A stretch of 64,000 bases of DNA from assembly GCF_031085175.1 (NCBI RefSeq), contig NZ_JAVHUY010000011.1, positions 62,001-126,000 on the forward strand, read 5' to 3'. The DNA is from Phytohabitans maris. GTDB taxonomy: Bacteria > Actinomycetota > Actinomycetes > Mycobacteriales > Micromonosporaceae. The position numbers were made by a program, and so were the translations under genes. The notes under the pieces were generated by a model. That model was not told the origin of the DNA. It saw nothing but the letters and a program-made list of their open reading frames with translations, and made no database searches. Positions 1 through 8,654 of the stretch are shown in pieces (the first letter of the stretch is position 1; each line of letters opens with the position of its first letter).

Positions 1-1
1 C

Positions 2-379
2 GGCGCCTCGCACATCCGCGACGTCGACGCCGGGTGGCCCTCCCTCGGCGCCCGGATCCACCACCAGGTCGGACCATGGCCCCTGCACATCAAGGACGTG
101 ACCTCGGTAGAGGCGGTCGTCCCCGGCCGGATGCTCGAACTGCACGCCCGGGCGTGGCCGCTCGGCGCGGCGACGGTCCGGCTCGACCTCGAACCGGTCG
201 ACTCGGCGACCCGGGCGACCCTGTCGTACGAGCTGACCGCTGGCGCCGGCCGGTTTCTGCCGCGCCCACTCCAGTCGATCCTGCTGGGACCGCGCAGCAC
301 CGAGATACTCGGGCGGTTGGCCGACATCGCGGTGCGGCGCGAGCTCAAGCCGACTGCCGCACCACGAGCGACGGGCTGA
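2..379 (+). CDS. SRPBCC (polyketide cyclase/START-like) family protein, 3' part
   Basis: This frame is open from the window edge to a TGA at 377-379, so the 5' end is missing. The visible part, about 125 residues, alternates short beta strands with a final long helix containing STEILGRLADIAVRRE. That is typical of the end of the SRPBCC fold, a helix-grip hydrophobic cavity that binds lipids or polyketides. The ligand cannot be told from this fragment. It is convergent with the LacI regulator and overlaps its 3' end by 35 bases, so the two transcripts are antisense at their ends. Family assignment rests on fold-like pattern and my memory of actinobacterial homologues. Confidence 0.6.
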   Translation, partial: GASHIRDVDAGWPSLGARIHHQVGPWPLHIKDVTSVEAVVPGRMLELHARAWPLGAATVRLDLEPVDSATRATLSYELTAGAGRFLPRPLQSILLGPRSTEILGRLADIAVRRELKPTAAPRATG

Positions 380-1388
380 AGATCACCGACCGAGGGGTAC
401 GGCGCGGGTCGCGGAGCCGGGCGAGCAGCAGCTGGGCCATCTCGCCGGCCATCTCCTCGACCGGCTGGTGGATCGTGGTCAGCGGCGGGCGGGCGTCGAG
501 GGCGGCGCTGCTGTCGTCGAAGCCGACCACCGCCACGTCCTGCGGCACCCGCCGGCCCAGCTCCCCCAGCACGCGCACAGCGCCCTCGGCCATCAGGTCG
601 TTGGCGACGAAGATCCCGTCGGTCTCCGGGTGCCGCTCGATCAGCCGCCGGACCGCCGCCTCGCCGCTGGCCCGGGTGAAGTCGCCCGCCACGTACGGCA
701 CATTGCCACCCACCGCCGCGCGGAAGCCCACCAGCCGCTCCTGGCCGGGCGGGATGTCCTGCGGCCCGCAGATCGTCACGAGGTGGCGGCGGCCGAGGGC
801 GAGCAGGTGCTCGGCGGCCAGCCGCGCGCCGGCCTGCTGGTCGACGTCGACGTAGCTGTGCGGCACCGGCCGGGCCGGGCGGGCCGAGAGCACCGCGGGG
901 ACGCGCAGGTCGTACAGCTGGCGGGGCAGCGGGTCGGCGCTGTGGTTGGAGATCAGCAGTACCCCGTCGACGTGCCCCTGCCGCAGGTACCGCAGCACGA
1001 GATGGTGGCCGGGCGGGTCGGCCGGGATGATCACCAGGTGGATGCCCTCGGGGCGGAGCACCTCCTGCGCCCCGGCGGTGACCCGGCCGATGTACGGGTC
1101 GGTGAAGAGCCGGTTGAGGAACGCGCCGTGGCCGGGCGGCTCCGAGATGACCAGCGCGACCGAGTCGGTGCGGCGGGTCACCAGTGAGCGGGCGGCGAGG
1201 TTCGGCACGTACCCGATCTCCGCGATCGCGCGCTCCACGGCGGCCCGGATGCGTGGGTCCACAGTGGGCACCGCGTTGATGACCCGGGAGACGGTGGCGC
1301 GCGAGACACCGGCCGCGACGGCCACCTCTTCCAGCGTGGGGCGCCCCGCCGACCCGTTGCCGGGCCGGCGGGACTGTTCGTCGGTCAC
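345..1388 (-). CDS. LacI family transcriptional regulator
   Basis: A 347-residue regulator. The N-terminal helix-turn-helix reads PTLEEVAVAAGVSRATVSRV and is followed by the hinge region containing NLAARSLVTRR. A periplasmic-binding-protein-like sugar sensor follows, with DGVLLISNHS, the DGIFVANDLMAEGAVRVL segment and VVGFDDS. I chose the GTG at 1388 because it forms a GTGA overlap with the stop of the DUF1996 gene. An in-frame GTG at 1409 would add seven residues. It is the last gene of an apparent operon GH16 - DUF1996 - lacI, so it is probably autoregulated through the palindrome upstream of the GH16 gene. The inducer is unknown but is likely an oligosaccharide released by the neighbouring hydrolases. 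Confidence 0.93.
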   Translation of the reverse strand: MTDEQSRRPGNGSAGRPTLEEVAVAAGVSRATVSRVINAVPTVDPRIRAAVERAIAEIGYVPNLAARSLVTRRTDSVALVISEPPGHGAFLNRLFTDPYIGRVTAGAQEVLRPEGIHLVIIPADPPGHHLVLRYLRQGHVDGVLLISNHSADPLPRQLYDLRVPAVLSARPARPVPHSYVDVDQQAGARLAAEHLLALGRRHLVTICGPQDIPPGQERLVGFRAAVGGNVPYVAGDFTRASGEAAVRRLIERHPETDGIFVANDLMAEGAVRVLGELGRRVPQDVAVVGFDDSSAALDARPPLTTIHQPVEEMAGEMAQLLLARLRDPRRTPRSVIFSPSLVVRQSA

Positions 1389-2659
1389 GGCGTCCCGTTG
1401 ACGCCGCACTTGATGATCGGCCGGATGCAGTCGCGCACCCGCCGTTCGAGCTCGGCCACCGGCCAGGCGTTGAAGAAGTCACCGTGCATGGTGAATCCTC
1501 GGCCGGACGAGAGGCGGAAGCGCGCCGGGTCGCCGTTGGCCGGGTAGCGGAGCACCTGGCGGAGCTTCGGCACCGGCACCGGGTGGGTGGACGGGCAGTT
1601 GCCGGCGACCGGGTACGCCATGTGGCTCTTGTGGTCGGCCGAGTCGAGGTCGCGACCGTTCCAGCACTGCGGGAAGTCCAAGTAGGACTCGATCATGCTG
1701 TCCGGTGGGCAGGTGAGGAAGTCCTTGGACGCACCGGCCTCGTTGTGGTGCAGGCAGGACCAGCGAGAGATGGTGGTCTCGTCGGGTGCCGTCGCCTTGG
1801 CGTTGCCGGCGACGATCCGCAGCCCCAGTGGGAACGGCTGGATGCGGGCGATGACGTCGTTGTTCACGCCCTCACCGAGGTAGTAGAAGATGCCGGTGAC
1901 CGGTTCGACCGGCTGGTCGTTGACGTAGAACGTGGGCACCCAGTACGAGGAGGTGTCCACGGCCGGGCTGCAGTTGCTGGCACCGTTCATCAGGTCGGAG
2001 ACGTCGCTGTACGCGTCGGTGACCCGGCTGCCGAAGAAGCTGTGCATGTGCGAGGCGCCCGGCAGGTTCGGAAACACGATGGGGTCGTCCGGGAGCCGGT
2101 GACTGAACGGGCAGTCGGCGAGGAACTCGGCGACCCGCACGATCGGGCCGGAGGGCGGCGGTGACGGCGCGCCCCCGGCGCCGTAGACCTGGAACTCCCA
2201 GAGCGAGACGCCCCAGGCGGTGGCGCGGACGGTCGAGTTGAGCCGCACGTACCGCCCCGAGCCGGAGACGCTCAGGTCTTGCACGCCACCGCTGCCGTTG
2301 GTCGTCGTGTGGATGGTGCTCCAGGTGCTGCCGTTGGCCGAGGCCTGGATGGTGAAGGCGCGAGAGTATGCGCCCTCCCAGTTGAGCACCACCCGGCTGA
2401 TCGTGGCGGCCGCGCCAAGGTCGATCTGGATCCACTGTGGATCGGCGAACGCGCTCGACCAGCGGGTGCCGGCGTTGCCGTCCACGGCGGCGGAGGCGGG
2501 CGTGCCCGCGTTCTCCGTCGAGGAGGCCGTGGCGGTGCGGCCCTGGGAGATCAGCGGGTCGGCGGCTTGGGCGCTCGCGGCGTTGACCGCGACGTACCCG
2601 GTGAGGAGTGCGAGGAAGGCGACGGCGAGTGCCGCCTTCCTCCGTCCGGTGGCTCGCAT
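1385..2659 (-). CDS. Secreted discoidin (F5/8 type C) - DUF1996 protein
   Basis: 424 residues. A signal peptide of about 33 residues ends near ASAQA. A discoidin-like carbohydrate-binding domain (about residues 35-160; DGNAGTRWSSAF, DPQWIQIDLG, SLWEFQVYG) follows. Then, after a short proline linker, comes a DUF1996 domain from about residue 175 to the end, with GASHMHSFFGS, SSYWVPTFYV and SHMAYP motifs. DUF1996 is common in fungi and found in some actinomycetes, and its activity is not established. The start has a good AGGAG six bases upstream. The gene begins 10 bases after the GH16 stop and overlaps lacI by 4 bases, so it is translated within the hydrolase operon. The discoidin domain is nearly identical to modules of the GH16 gene. 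Confidence 0.9.
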   Translation of the reverse strand: MRATGRRKAALAVAFLALLTGYVAVNAASAQAADPLISQGRTATASSTENAGTPASAAVDGNAGTRWSSAFADPQWIQIDLGAAATISRVVLNWEGAYSRAFTIQASANGSTWSTIHTTTNGSGGVQDLSVSGSGRYVRLNSTVRATAWGVSLWEFQVYGAGGAPSPPPSGPIVRVAEFLADCPFSHRLPDDPIVFPNLPGASHMHSFFGSRVTDAYSDVSDLMNGASNCSPAVDTSSYWVPTFYVNDQPVEPVTGIFYYLGEGVNNDVIARIQPFPLGLRIVAGNAKATAPDETTISRWSCLHHNEAGASKDFLTCPPDSMIESYLDFPQCWNGRDLDSADHKSHMAYPVAGNCPSTHPVPVPKLRQVLRYPANGDPARFRLSSGRGFTMHGDFFNAWPVAELERRVRDCIRPIIKCGVNGTP

Positions 2660-2668
2660 GTGAAGCTC

Positions 2669-4817
2669 CTACTGGTAGACGCGGACGTAGTCGACGTACA
2701 TCCGGGACGGGAAGGGCGTGGTGCCGTCCACCGGCCCAGGAAAGTCCCCGCCGACGGCGAGGTTGAGGATGATGTAGAACGGGTGGTCAAAGACCCACGG
2801 GCCGCGCGTCGACTCCACTGTGGCCTTGCTGGCGACAAAGACCGTGCTGCCGTCGAGCTTGAACGTCATGCCCCTGCTGTCCCACTCGACCGACCAGACG
2901 TGGAAGGCCGCGGACAGGTCGGCGCCGCCCGGCACCGTGTACTTCTGGCCGTAGCCCGCCCCGCCGTTGTAGGCCGGCGCGTGCAGCGTGGAGTAGCCCT
3001 CGAGCGTGTTGCGGCCGAGGACCTCCATGATGTCGATCTCGCCGTTGTACGGCCACGGCGAGGAAGTCGGCACCCATCATCCAGAAGGCCGGCCAGAGAC
3101 CGTTCCCCTTGGGCACCCGCACCCGGGCCTCGATCCGTCCATACTGGACGTGAAGCTTGCTGCCCGTGTTCATCCGGTGCGAGGTGTACTCCCGTCCGCC
3201 GGCGGCCTCGCGGCGCGCCTCGATGACCAGCGACCCGGCGCCGTCCATCTGCACGTTGTTGTTGTTCGTGTAGTACTGGAGCTCGTTGTTCTGCCCGGTG
3301 CCCGGGTCGATCGTCCACTTCGCCGGATCGGGCTTGCTGCCCGCGCCGCCGTTGAACTCGTCGCTCCACACCAGACGGTCGGTGGGGAACGTCGGGTCGG
3401 CCGGCTGCGCCGGTGGCGGGGTCGGGTTGCCACCGCTGCCGTAGACCTGGAACTCCCAGAGCGAGTAACCATACGGTGTGCCCCGTGCGGTGCCGTACAT
3501 CCGCACGTAGCGGCCGGTGCCGGTGACGCTGATCGTCTCCTTGAAGCCGCGCCCGGTCGTCGTGGAGTAGATGGACGTCCAGGCGTTGGCGTCCGGCGAG
3601 ACCTGGATCTGGTACGCCGACGCGTACGCCGGGTCCCACTGGAGCACGACCTGCCGGATCGTGGCGGTGGCGCCGAGGTCCACGTAGATCCAGCCGGGAT
3701 CGACCCAGCCGCCCGGGTTGGCGGTCGCCCACCGGCTCGCCGGGTCCAGGTCGAACGCCCGCGCCGGCACGCACTCCCAGCAGGTGCCGTCGTGCTGGTT
3801 GGAGGAGGCGACGGCCGGCTTGTCGTACGACAGCAGCACCGAATCACCCGGCGGCGGGCTCGTGGGCGGCGTGGTCGGCGGCGTCGTGGGGCTTCCGGTG
3901 TGCACCTCGAACTCCCACAGCGAGACGCCGTACGGTGTGGCGCGCGCCGTGGTGTAGACCCGCACGTACCGCCCGGTGCCGCTCAGCGCGAGCGCCTGCG
4001 TGCCGCCGGTGCCGGTCGTCGTCGAGTACCCGGTGGTCCAGGTCGACGCGGTGGTCGAGAACTGGACCTGGAACGCGGTCGCGTACGCCGCCTCCCACCG
4101 CAGGGTGACGCCGCAGATCGTCTGGTTGGTGCCGAGGTCGACTTGGATCCACTGTGGATCGGCGGCCGCGCTCGACCAGCGGGTGCCGGCGTTGCCGTCC
4201 ACGGCGTTGGTGGCGGGGAAGCCCGCGTTCTCCGTCGAGGAGGCGGTGGCCGGACGGCCCTGCGCGGCGTTCGCCGGGCCACAGGCCGACGTGCCGGTGT
4301 CGCCGTAGACCTGAAGCTCCCAGAGCGACACGCCCCACGCGGTGGCGCGGACGGTGGAGTTCAGCCGCACGTAGCGGCCGGTGCCGGAGACGGCGAGGGT
4401 CTGGACGCCGCCGGTGCCGGCGGTCGTCGTGTGCACGGTGGTCCAGGCGGTCGCGTCGGCCGAGATCTGGAGCGTGAACGCGCGGGAGTAGGCGCCCTCC
4501 CAGTTGAGCACGACGCGGGTGAGCGGCACGGGCGCGCCGAGGTCGACCTGGATCCACTGTGGATCCGAAAAGGCGCTGGACCAGCGGGTGCCCGTGTTGC
4601 CGTCGACGGCCGCCGACGCGGGGTAGGCGGCGGACTCGGTGGAGGACGCCGTCACGGGACGCCCTTGGGAAAGCAGCGTCTCGGCCGCCGCGGCGGAGGT
4701 CGCCGTCACGACGACGTAGCCGCCGAGCAGTGCGATCAGCGCGACGGCGAGGGTGGCGGGGCCGCGGCGGGGCACGCCGCGAGGAGATGCGCCGGGCGGT
4801 GGGGTGGCCCGATCCAT
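2669..4817 (-). pseudogene. GH16 beta-glucanase with three discoidin domains, frameshifted
   Basis: From the N-terminus: a signal segment (AVALIALLGGYVVVTATSAAAA), three discoidin domains separated by Thr/Pro-rich linkers, then a GH16 jelly-roll catalytic domain. The reading frame breaks near 3055-3066. Upstream frame residues reach GLWPAFWMMGAD, and the catalytic signature GEIDIME with the rest of the domain to DYVRVYQ lies in another frame that ends at 2669. Homologues run through this point without a break, so either the gene is inactivated or one or two bases are missing or added in the assembly. GH16 enzymes with this architecture hydrolyse beta-1,3-glucans. The start ATG at 4817 is preceded by GAAGGAG six bases upstream. 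It is the first gene of the operon with DUF1996 and lacI. Confidence 0.85.
4144..4206 (-). repeat. Near-identical discoidin-module repeat (partner at 2427-2489)
   Basis: A 63-base block inside the second discoidin domain of the GH16 gene matches 2427-2489 in the DUF1996 gene at 61 of 63 bases. A looser copy lies in the first discoidin domain near 4550-4612. Each contains the TGGATCCACTGTGGATC palindrome-like core that encodes DPQWI. This level of DNA identity suggests recent duplication or gene conversion between modules. Confidence 0.85.
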
Positions 4818-4880
4818 CGGATACTCCTTCGGGTGGTGTGGGGTCGTGAAGTTGTCCGCGAACATGTGCCACGCCGATAA

Positions 4881-4892
4881 GAGAGCGCTCTC
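4881..4892. promoter_or_regulatory. LacI-type operator upstream of the GH16 operon
   Basis: GAGAGCGCTCTC is a perfect 12-base palindrome, 64 bases upstream of the GH16 start. It resembles the TGGGAGCGCTCCCA operator known for actinobacterial cellulose-type LacI regulators such as CelR. The likely binder is the LacI protein encoded at the end of this operon. No experimental support is available here. Confidence 0.65.
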
Positions 4893-5040
4893 CTGCCGTC
4901 ACTGTGACCCCTTCATGGCAATGTGTCAATGCCTCGATGTGTTTCCGCAGGTAGTGGCGGCGTTCGATGCCCCACCAGGGCTGGCCTGGACCAACGCCTC
5001 CGCGCCTTACGGAAATGTGGGAGCGCGTCCAGCCCCGTTC

Positions 5041-5057
5041 TGGGAGAGCGCTCCCCA
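5041..5057. promoter_or_regulatory. LacI-type operator before the DUF305-like gene
   Basis: TGGGAGAGCGCTCCCCA is an imperfect palindrome centred on AGCGCT. It ends 23 bases before the GTG start of the DUF305-like lipoprotein, about where a -35 element would sit. The 16 bases from 5044 to 5059 are repeated exactly at 7127-7142 beside the GH76 gene. It is inferred to be a second site for the local LacI regulator. Confidence 0.6.
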
Positions 5058-5080
5058 GCCGGGTGCGGTATAACCGAGTC

Positions 5081-5656
5081 GTGCGTGCTATCCGCCGGGC
5101 TGTCCCGTTCGCGATGGCGCTCGCCGTCCTGCTGGGCTGTGGCGGCTCGCCCGACCCCGCCCCGCCCGCTCCCCTGCCGGCGACGACGGTGCCGGCGGCA
5201 CAGGCGGCGGCGGGCGGATTCAGCGTCACCGACACCGCCTGGCTCCAGCTGGCCATCGCCATGGACGAGCGGGCGCTCACGGTGCTCGACCTGGTGCCGG
5301 CACGCACCACCGACCCCGGACTGAAGGACCTGGCCCGGCGGCTCGCGACCGAGCACCGCGACGAGCTCACCCGGCTGCGGGCGCTGCACGCGCGCTCCGG
5401 CGGCCCCACCGCCAACCCGCACGAGGGGCACGACATGCCCGGCATGGCGACCGGCGAGACGGTCAAGGCGCTACGGGTGGCGACCGGCACCGACGCCGCA
5501 TACATCTTCGCGACGGCGATGCGGGCGCACATCGACCAGTCGATCCGGCTCGCGCAGGCGGAGCAGAAGTCCGGCAGCGACCCCGGAGCGAAGGCCCTCG
5601 CCGCGGACATCGAGCGCTCCCGCACCGACCAACGTGGACGGTTGGACGCCCTCTAG
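5081..5656 (+). CDS. DUF305-like lipoprotein with degenerate metal-site histidines
   Basis: 191 residues. The N-terminal hydrophobic segment ends in a lipobox (VLLGC), so it is a secreted lipoprotein. The rest is two helical repeats of the DUF305 type (DTAWLQLAIAMDERAL and AYIFATAMRAHIDQSI), with a His/Met-rich linker HEGHDMPGM. Typical DUF305 proteins carry an HH pair in each repeat. Here the first pair is replaced by MD and the second is AH, so metal binding may be lost or altered. I start at GTG 5081 because it directly precedes the signal sequence. A TATAAC box at 5069-5074 puts transcription start at or next to this codon, suggesting a leaderless message. It is divergent from the GH16 operon. 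Confidence 0.8.
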   Translation: MRAIRRAVPFAMALAVLLGCGGSPDPAPPAPLPATTVPAAQAAAGGFSVTDTAWLQLAIAMDERALTVLDLVPARTTDPGLKDLARRLATEHRDELTRLRALHARSGGPTANPHEGHDMPGMATGETVKALRVATGTDAAYIFATAMRAHIDQSIRLAQAEQKSGSDPGAKALAADIERSRTDQRGRLDAL

Positions 5657-5698
5657 GAGGATTTGGAGTCGGGGTGATTGGCTGTGATGACGGGGTGC

Positions 5699-7144
5699 TC
5701 ACAGCGGGGAGGACGAATTCATCGCGTCCAGGGCGCTCTGCTGCCGGGCGGCGTCCGTGGTGTCGAGGGGCCCGGCCCAGCGCAGGCCGTACTGGTCGAG
5801 GGGGTTGCGGTCGCGGGCGTACGCGGTGTCCGCCTGGCGGGTCAGGTACCCGCTGTACGGGCGGTCGGCGAGCACCGCGTTGAGCGCGCGCAGGCCACGC
5901 ACGTAGATGCCCTTGAAGGACGGGCCGTCGCCACCGCAGTTGCCGGTCTCGCACGGGTCGGCCAGGATCCCGCCGGGGTTGAGCGTGGCGTTGGTCGTGG
6001 AGGCGTCGGCCATCCGGCGTGCGGCGGTCAGCAGCGCGGCGTCGCCGGTGGCGCGGTGCAGCTCGACCAGGCCGGCGAGCGGGACCCCCTGGTTGTACGA
6101 CCACACGGGCTGCCCGTTGTTGCGGCAGGTGCCCAGGTCGATGCCGTCGTTGACCAGGCCGGCTGTGTTGAGCATGCCGGTGCCCTGAAACCACTGCCAC
6201 TGCGCCCGGGCGCGTTGCAGGTACACGGTGTCGCCCGGGATCCGGTTGTGCAGCGCGGCGTTGAGCTGGAGGTAGAGGCTGTTGGAGATGGCGTTCTTGT
6301 ACGTGCGCGCGGTGCTCCACCAGACCCCGCCGCCACAGGTGCCGTCCCAGTAGCGGTGCATGTAGTCGGCGTCCGCGCGTGCCGTGTTGAGGTAGCGGCT
6401 GTCGCCGGTCAGGTCGTACGCGGCGACCCAGGCCAAACCCCACCAACCGGTGTCGTCGATGTAGTCGTTGGTGAAGTTGCCGAAGTGCGCGCCGAGGTTG
6501 CGGTCGTACGTGGTGGCGATCGCGTACCGGTAGCTGCCCATCCCGGTGATCCGGATGTTGTCGATGATGGCGGTGAGCGCGTTGGCCGAGTTCCACCAGC
6601 CGGTGGTGGCGAAGAGGCCGGTGCCGTTGTCGTAGAACGTCATCAGCCCGGTGGCGGCGGCGGTGCGGCGGTCGCCCGCGTTCCACGTGGTGCGCGCCCA
6701 CGCCGTACAGGCGATCTCCGGGCGGTCGCCGGCCTTGCCGCAGGCGCGCAGCGCGCCCACGCCGAGGTTGGCCCAGTCGTCCACATTGAACATCAGCGTG
6801 CGCCAGCCGCGCTGCCCGGCCGGGATCGCGGTGTTGCCCAGCCGGCTGCCCGCGGCCCAGGTGCGCCCGCCGTCGAAGGAGCGGTCCAGCCACACCTCGT
6901 CGCCCGGGTTGCCGGTCTCGATCGAGGCCCAGCCCATCGCGTCGGTGTCGTCGAAGTGCAGCACGATGCGGCGGCCGTAGATGGTGGTGCTGACCGGCTG
7001 GCGGTCGGTGGGCGAGAGCGCGGGGTCGCGGCCGTCGCAGTAGCGGTTGCAGATGGTGGCCGCGGCGGCGGGGCCCGCGAAGGCGAGCTGGCCGGTCACG
7101 ACCGCCACTGCGACCAGGACGACCCTGAGAGCGCTCCCCAGCAT
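5699..7144 (-). CDS. Secreted GH76 family glycoside hydrolase (alpha-1,6-mannanase type)
   Basis: 481 residues: a signal peptide ([10 protein letters not shown]...FAGPAAAA), an N-terminal beta-rich segment of about 150 residues, then an (alpha/alpha)6 barrel. The paired aspartates of YIDDTGWW near residue 230 match the GH76 catalytic motif. [21 protein letters not shown] and [16 protein letters not shown] match later conserved barrel segments. GH76 enzymes cut alpha-1,6-mannan, as in yeast walls or actinobacterial lipomannan. I choose ATG 7144 because it starts the signal peptide; the frame is open 75 bases further upstream, but that stretch does not look coding. No clear ribosome-binding site is visible. 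A LacI-type palindrome covers codons 1-6, so the gene probably belongs to the regulon of the local LacI protein. Confidence 0.85.
   Translation of the reverse strand: MLGSALRVVLVAVAVVTGQLAFAGPAAAATICNRYCDGRDPALSPTDRQPVSTTIYGRRIVLHFDDTDAMGWASIETGNPGDEVWLDRSFDGGRTWAAGSRLGNTAIPAGQRGWRTLMFNVDDWANLGVGALRACGKAGDRPEIACTAWARTTWNAGDRRTAAATGLMTFYDNGTGLFATTGWWNSANALTAIIDNIRITGMGSYRYAIATTYDRNLGAHFGNFTNDYIDDTGWWGLAWVAAYDLTGDSRYLNTARADADYMHRYWDGTCGGGVWWSTARTYKNAISNSLYLQLNAALHNRIPGDTVYLQRARAQWQWFQGTGMLNTAGLVNDGIDLGTCRNNGQPVWSYNQGVPLAGLVELHRATGDAALLTAARRMADASTTNATLNPGGILADPCETGNCGGDGPSFKGIYVRGLRALNAVLADRPYSGYLTRQADTAYARDRNPLDQYGLRWAGPLDTTDAARQQSALDAMNSSSPL
7127..7142. promoter_or_regulatory. LacI-type operator overlapping the GH76 start
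   Basis: GAGAGCGCTCCCCAGC is identical over 16 bases to 5044-5059. It covers the first codons of the GH76 gene, so a bound repressor would block the start region or early elongation. Two AT-rich half-palindromic tracts (AGTTAACTGT and nearby) lie just upstream, at about 7160-7180. Confidence 0.6.
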
Positions 7145-7221
7145 GGGAGAACGATAACTGTGAATAAAGTTAACTGTCAACGTTCTCCGGTGGCGGCGGC
7201 CCGGGGGCCGAGCCCACACCG

Positions 7222-7818
7222 CTACCCCGCCAGGGCCGCCCCCGCCTTGGTCATCGCGTGCTGCATCAGCGTGATCAGCACGTTCTTGCCCGAGGAGGTC
7301 TCCCGCGCGTCGCAGAGCAGCAGCGGCACGTCGGGGTCGAGGTTGAGGGCGAGCTTGACGTCCTCGACCGTGTACCGCGGCGCGCCGTCGAAGCAGTTGA
7401 CCGCGACGATGAACGGGGTGCCCCGCCCCTCGAAGTAGTCGATCGACGGGAAGCTCTCCGCCAGCCGGCGCGTGTCGGCCAGCACCACGGCACCCACCGC
7501 GCCCATCGACAACTCGTCCCAGACGAACCAGAAGCGGTCCTGCCCGGGTGTGCCGAAGAGGTAGAGCACGACCTCCTCCGAGATCGTGATGCGCCCGAAG
7601 TCCATCGCGACGGTGGTCGTGGTCTTCGCCTCCACGCCGGAGGTGTCGTCGACGCCCACGCTGGCCTCGGTGATCACCTCCTCGGTGCGCATCGGGCGGA
7701 TCTCGCTGACCGCGCCGACGAGGGTGGTCTTGCCGACTCCGAAACCGCCAGCGATCAACACTTTGATCGCCATCGGGATGCTGGCGTCCGTCGCCTCCTC
7801 AGAGAGAGCGGAGCCCAT
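7222..7818 (-). CDS. cvnD: Conservon Ras-like GTPase CvnD
   Basis: 198 residues with a P-loop (GGFGVGKTT, residues 24-32), a [11 protein letters not shown] switch II region and an NCFDG segment in place of NKxD. This is the small GTP-binding protein of actinobacterial conservons, which associates with the membrane kinase-like CvnA and the CvnB/CvnC proteins. It is the last gene of the four-gene operon, and its start overlaps cvnC by 20 bases. Conservons affect development and secondary metabolism in Streptomyces. The target here is unknown. Confidence 0.92.
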   Translation of the reverse strand: MGSALSEEATDASIPMAIKVLIAGGFGVGKTTLVGAVSEIRPMRTEEVITEASVGVDDTSGVEAKTTTTVAMDFGRITISEEVVLYLFGTPGQDRFWFVWDELSMGAVGAVVLADTRRLAESFPSIDYFEGRGTPFIVAVNCFDGAPRYTVEDVKLALNLDPDVPLLLCDARETSSGKNVLITLMQHAMTKAGAALAG

Positions 7819-8188
7819 TGATCACCGCCTTGAAGATCCGCTCTGGGGGCATGTGACTGGTCGGTTGGGGCTCGCGGGCCAGGATGTATCCCTTGTCGAG
7901 CAGATCGCCGAGCAGCACGCGCACGATCCCGAGCGGGAGCGTGAGGTGGCCGGCGACCTCCGCGACGGACAGCGGGCGCTGAGCCAGCCGCATGATCGTG
8001 ATGTGCTCGGGCTGCAGCCCGGCCGCGAGCGAGGGGACCGACCGGGTGGCCACGATCAACGAGATCAGGTCGAACTCGCCCCGCGTCGGCGCGGTGCGAC
8101 CACGGGTCATCGCGTACGGCCGCACGACCGGCCCGGCCTCGTCGTCGTGCCAGACCTCGTCGTCCGGCGTATGCGTCGTAGGGTCCAA
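7799..8188 (-). CDS. cvnC: Conservon DUF742 protein CvnC
   Basis: 129 residues. The sequence VVRPYAMTRGRTAPTRGEFDLISLIVAT followed by EHITIMRLAQRPLSVAEVAGHL is a classic DUF742 pattern. It ends in a winged-helix-like stretch, LPLGIVRVLLGDLLDKGYI. It lies between cvnB (4-base gap) and cvnD (20-base overlap) and so is co-translated. DUF742 proteins are thought to work with the roadblock protein CvnB to regulate the GTPase CvnD. The winged-helix look is my inference. Confidence 0.92.
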   Translation of the reverse strand: MDPTTHTPDDEVWHDDEAGPVVRPYAMTRGRTAPTRGEFDLISLIVATRSVPSLAAGLQPEHITIMRLAQRPLSVAEVAGHLTLPLGIVRVLLGDLLDKGYILAREPQPTSHMPPERIFKAVINGLRSL

Positions 8189-8192
8189 AGGG

Positions 8193-8615
8193 TCACCTCC
8201 CGTCGGGCGGGCTCACGGCGGACCGCGAGGGCGTGGTGAGGAACTGGCCCACCCGGGTCACGAGCATCGCCATCTCGTACGCCACGAGCCCGACGTCGGC
8301 GTCCTCCGTGCCGATCACGGCCAGGTTGGCCCGCTGGCCGGCCGCGGTCACGAAGAGGAAGAGCGTGTCCATCTCCACGATGGTCTGCCGCACGCTGCCG
8401 CCCTTGAACTGGCGGCCGGCGCCACGGGCCAGGCTCTGGAATCCGGACGCGACCGCCGCGAGATGCTCGGCGTCCTCGCGGGTCAGATCCCGCGAGGCGG
8501 CTATGAGAAGGCCGTCCGCGGAGAGCACCACGGCCTGCTTGACCTCGTCAACCCGCTCGACCAGGTCGTCCAGCAACCAAGCCAGGTCACTGACGGAACT
8601 TGTCGTCTGGGCCAC
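8193..8615 (-). CDS. cvnB: Conservon roadblock/LC7 protein CvnB
   Basis: 140 residues with the roadblock/LC7 fold: DLAWLLDDLVERVDEVKQAVVLSADGLLIAAS, then VASGFQSLARGAGRQF and an AVIGTEDADVGLVAYEM end. Roadblock proteins regulate small GTPases, and in conservons this is CvnB. It is the second gene of the operon, 39 bases after cvnA and 4 bases before cvnC. Confidence 0.93.
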   Translation of the reverse strand: MAQTTSSVSDLAWLLDDLVERVDEVKQAVVLSADGLLIAASRDLTREDAEHLAAVASGFQSLARGAGRQFKGGSVRQTIVEMDTLFLFVTAAGQRANLAVIGTEDADVGLVAYEMAMLVTRVGQFLTTPSRSAVSPPDGR

Positions 8616-8654
8616 TTGTCGACCTCTTTCTGCGCTGTACGTGCCGAGCGGGGG

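Noticed and set aside
3050-3075. Programmed ribosomal frameshift in the GH16 gene
   Set aside because: No slippery heptamer or obvious downstream structure is visible. A simple indel or sequencing error explains the break better.
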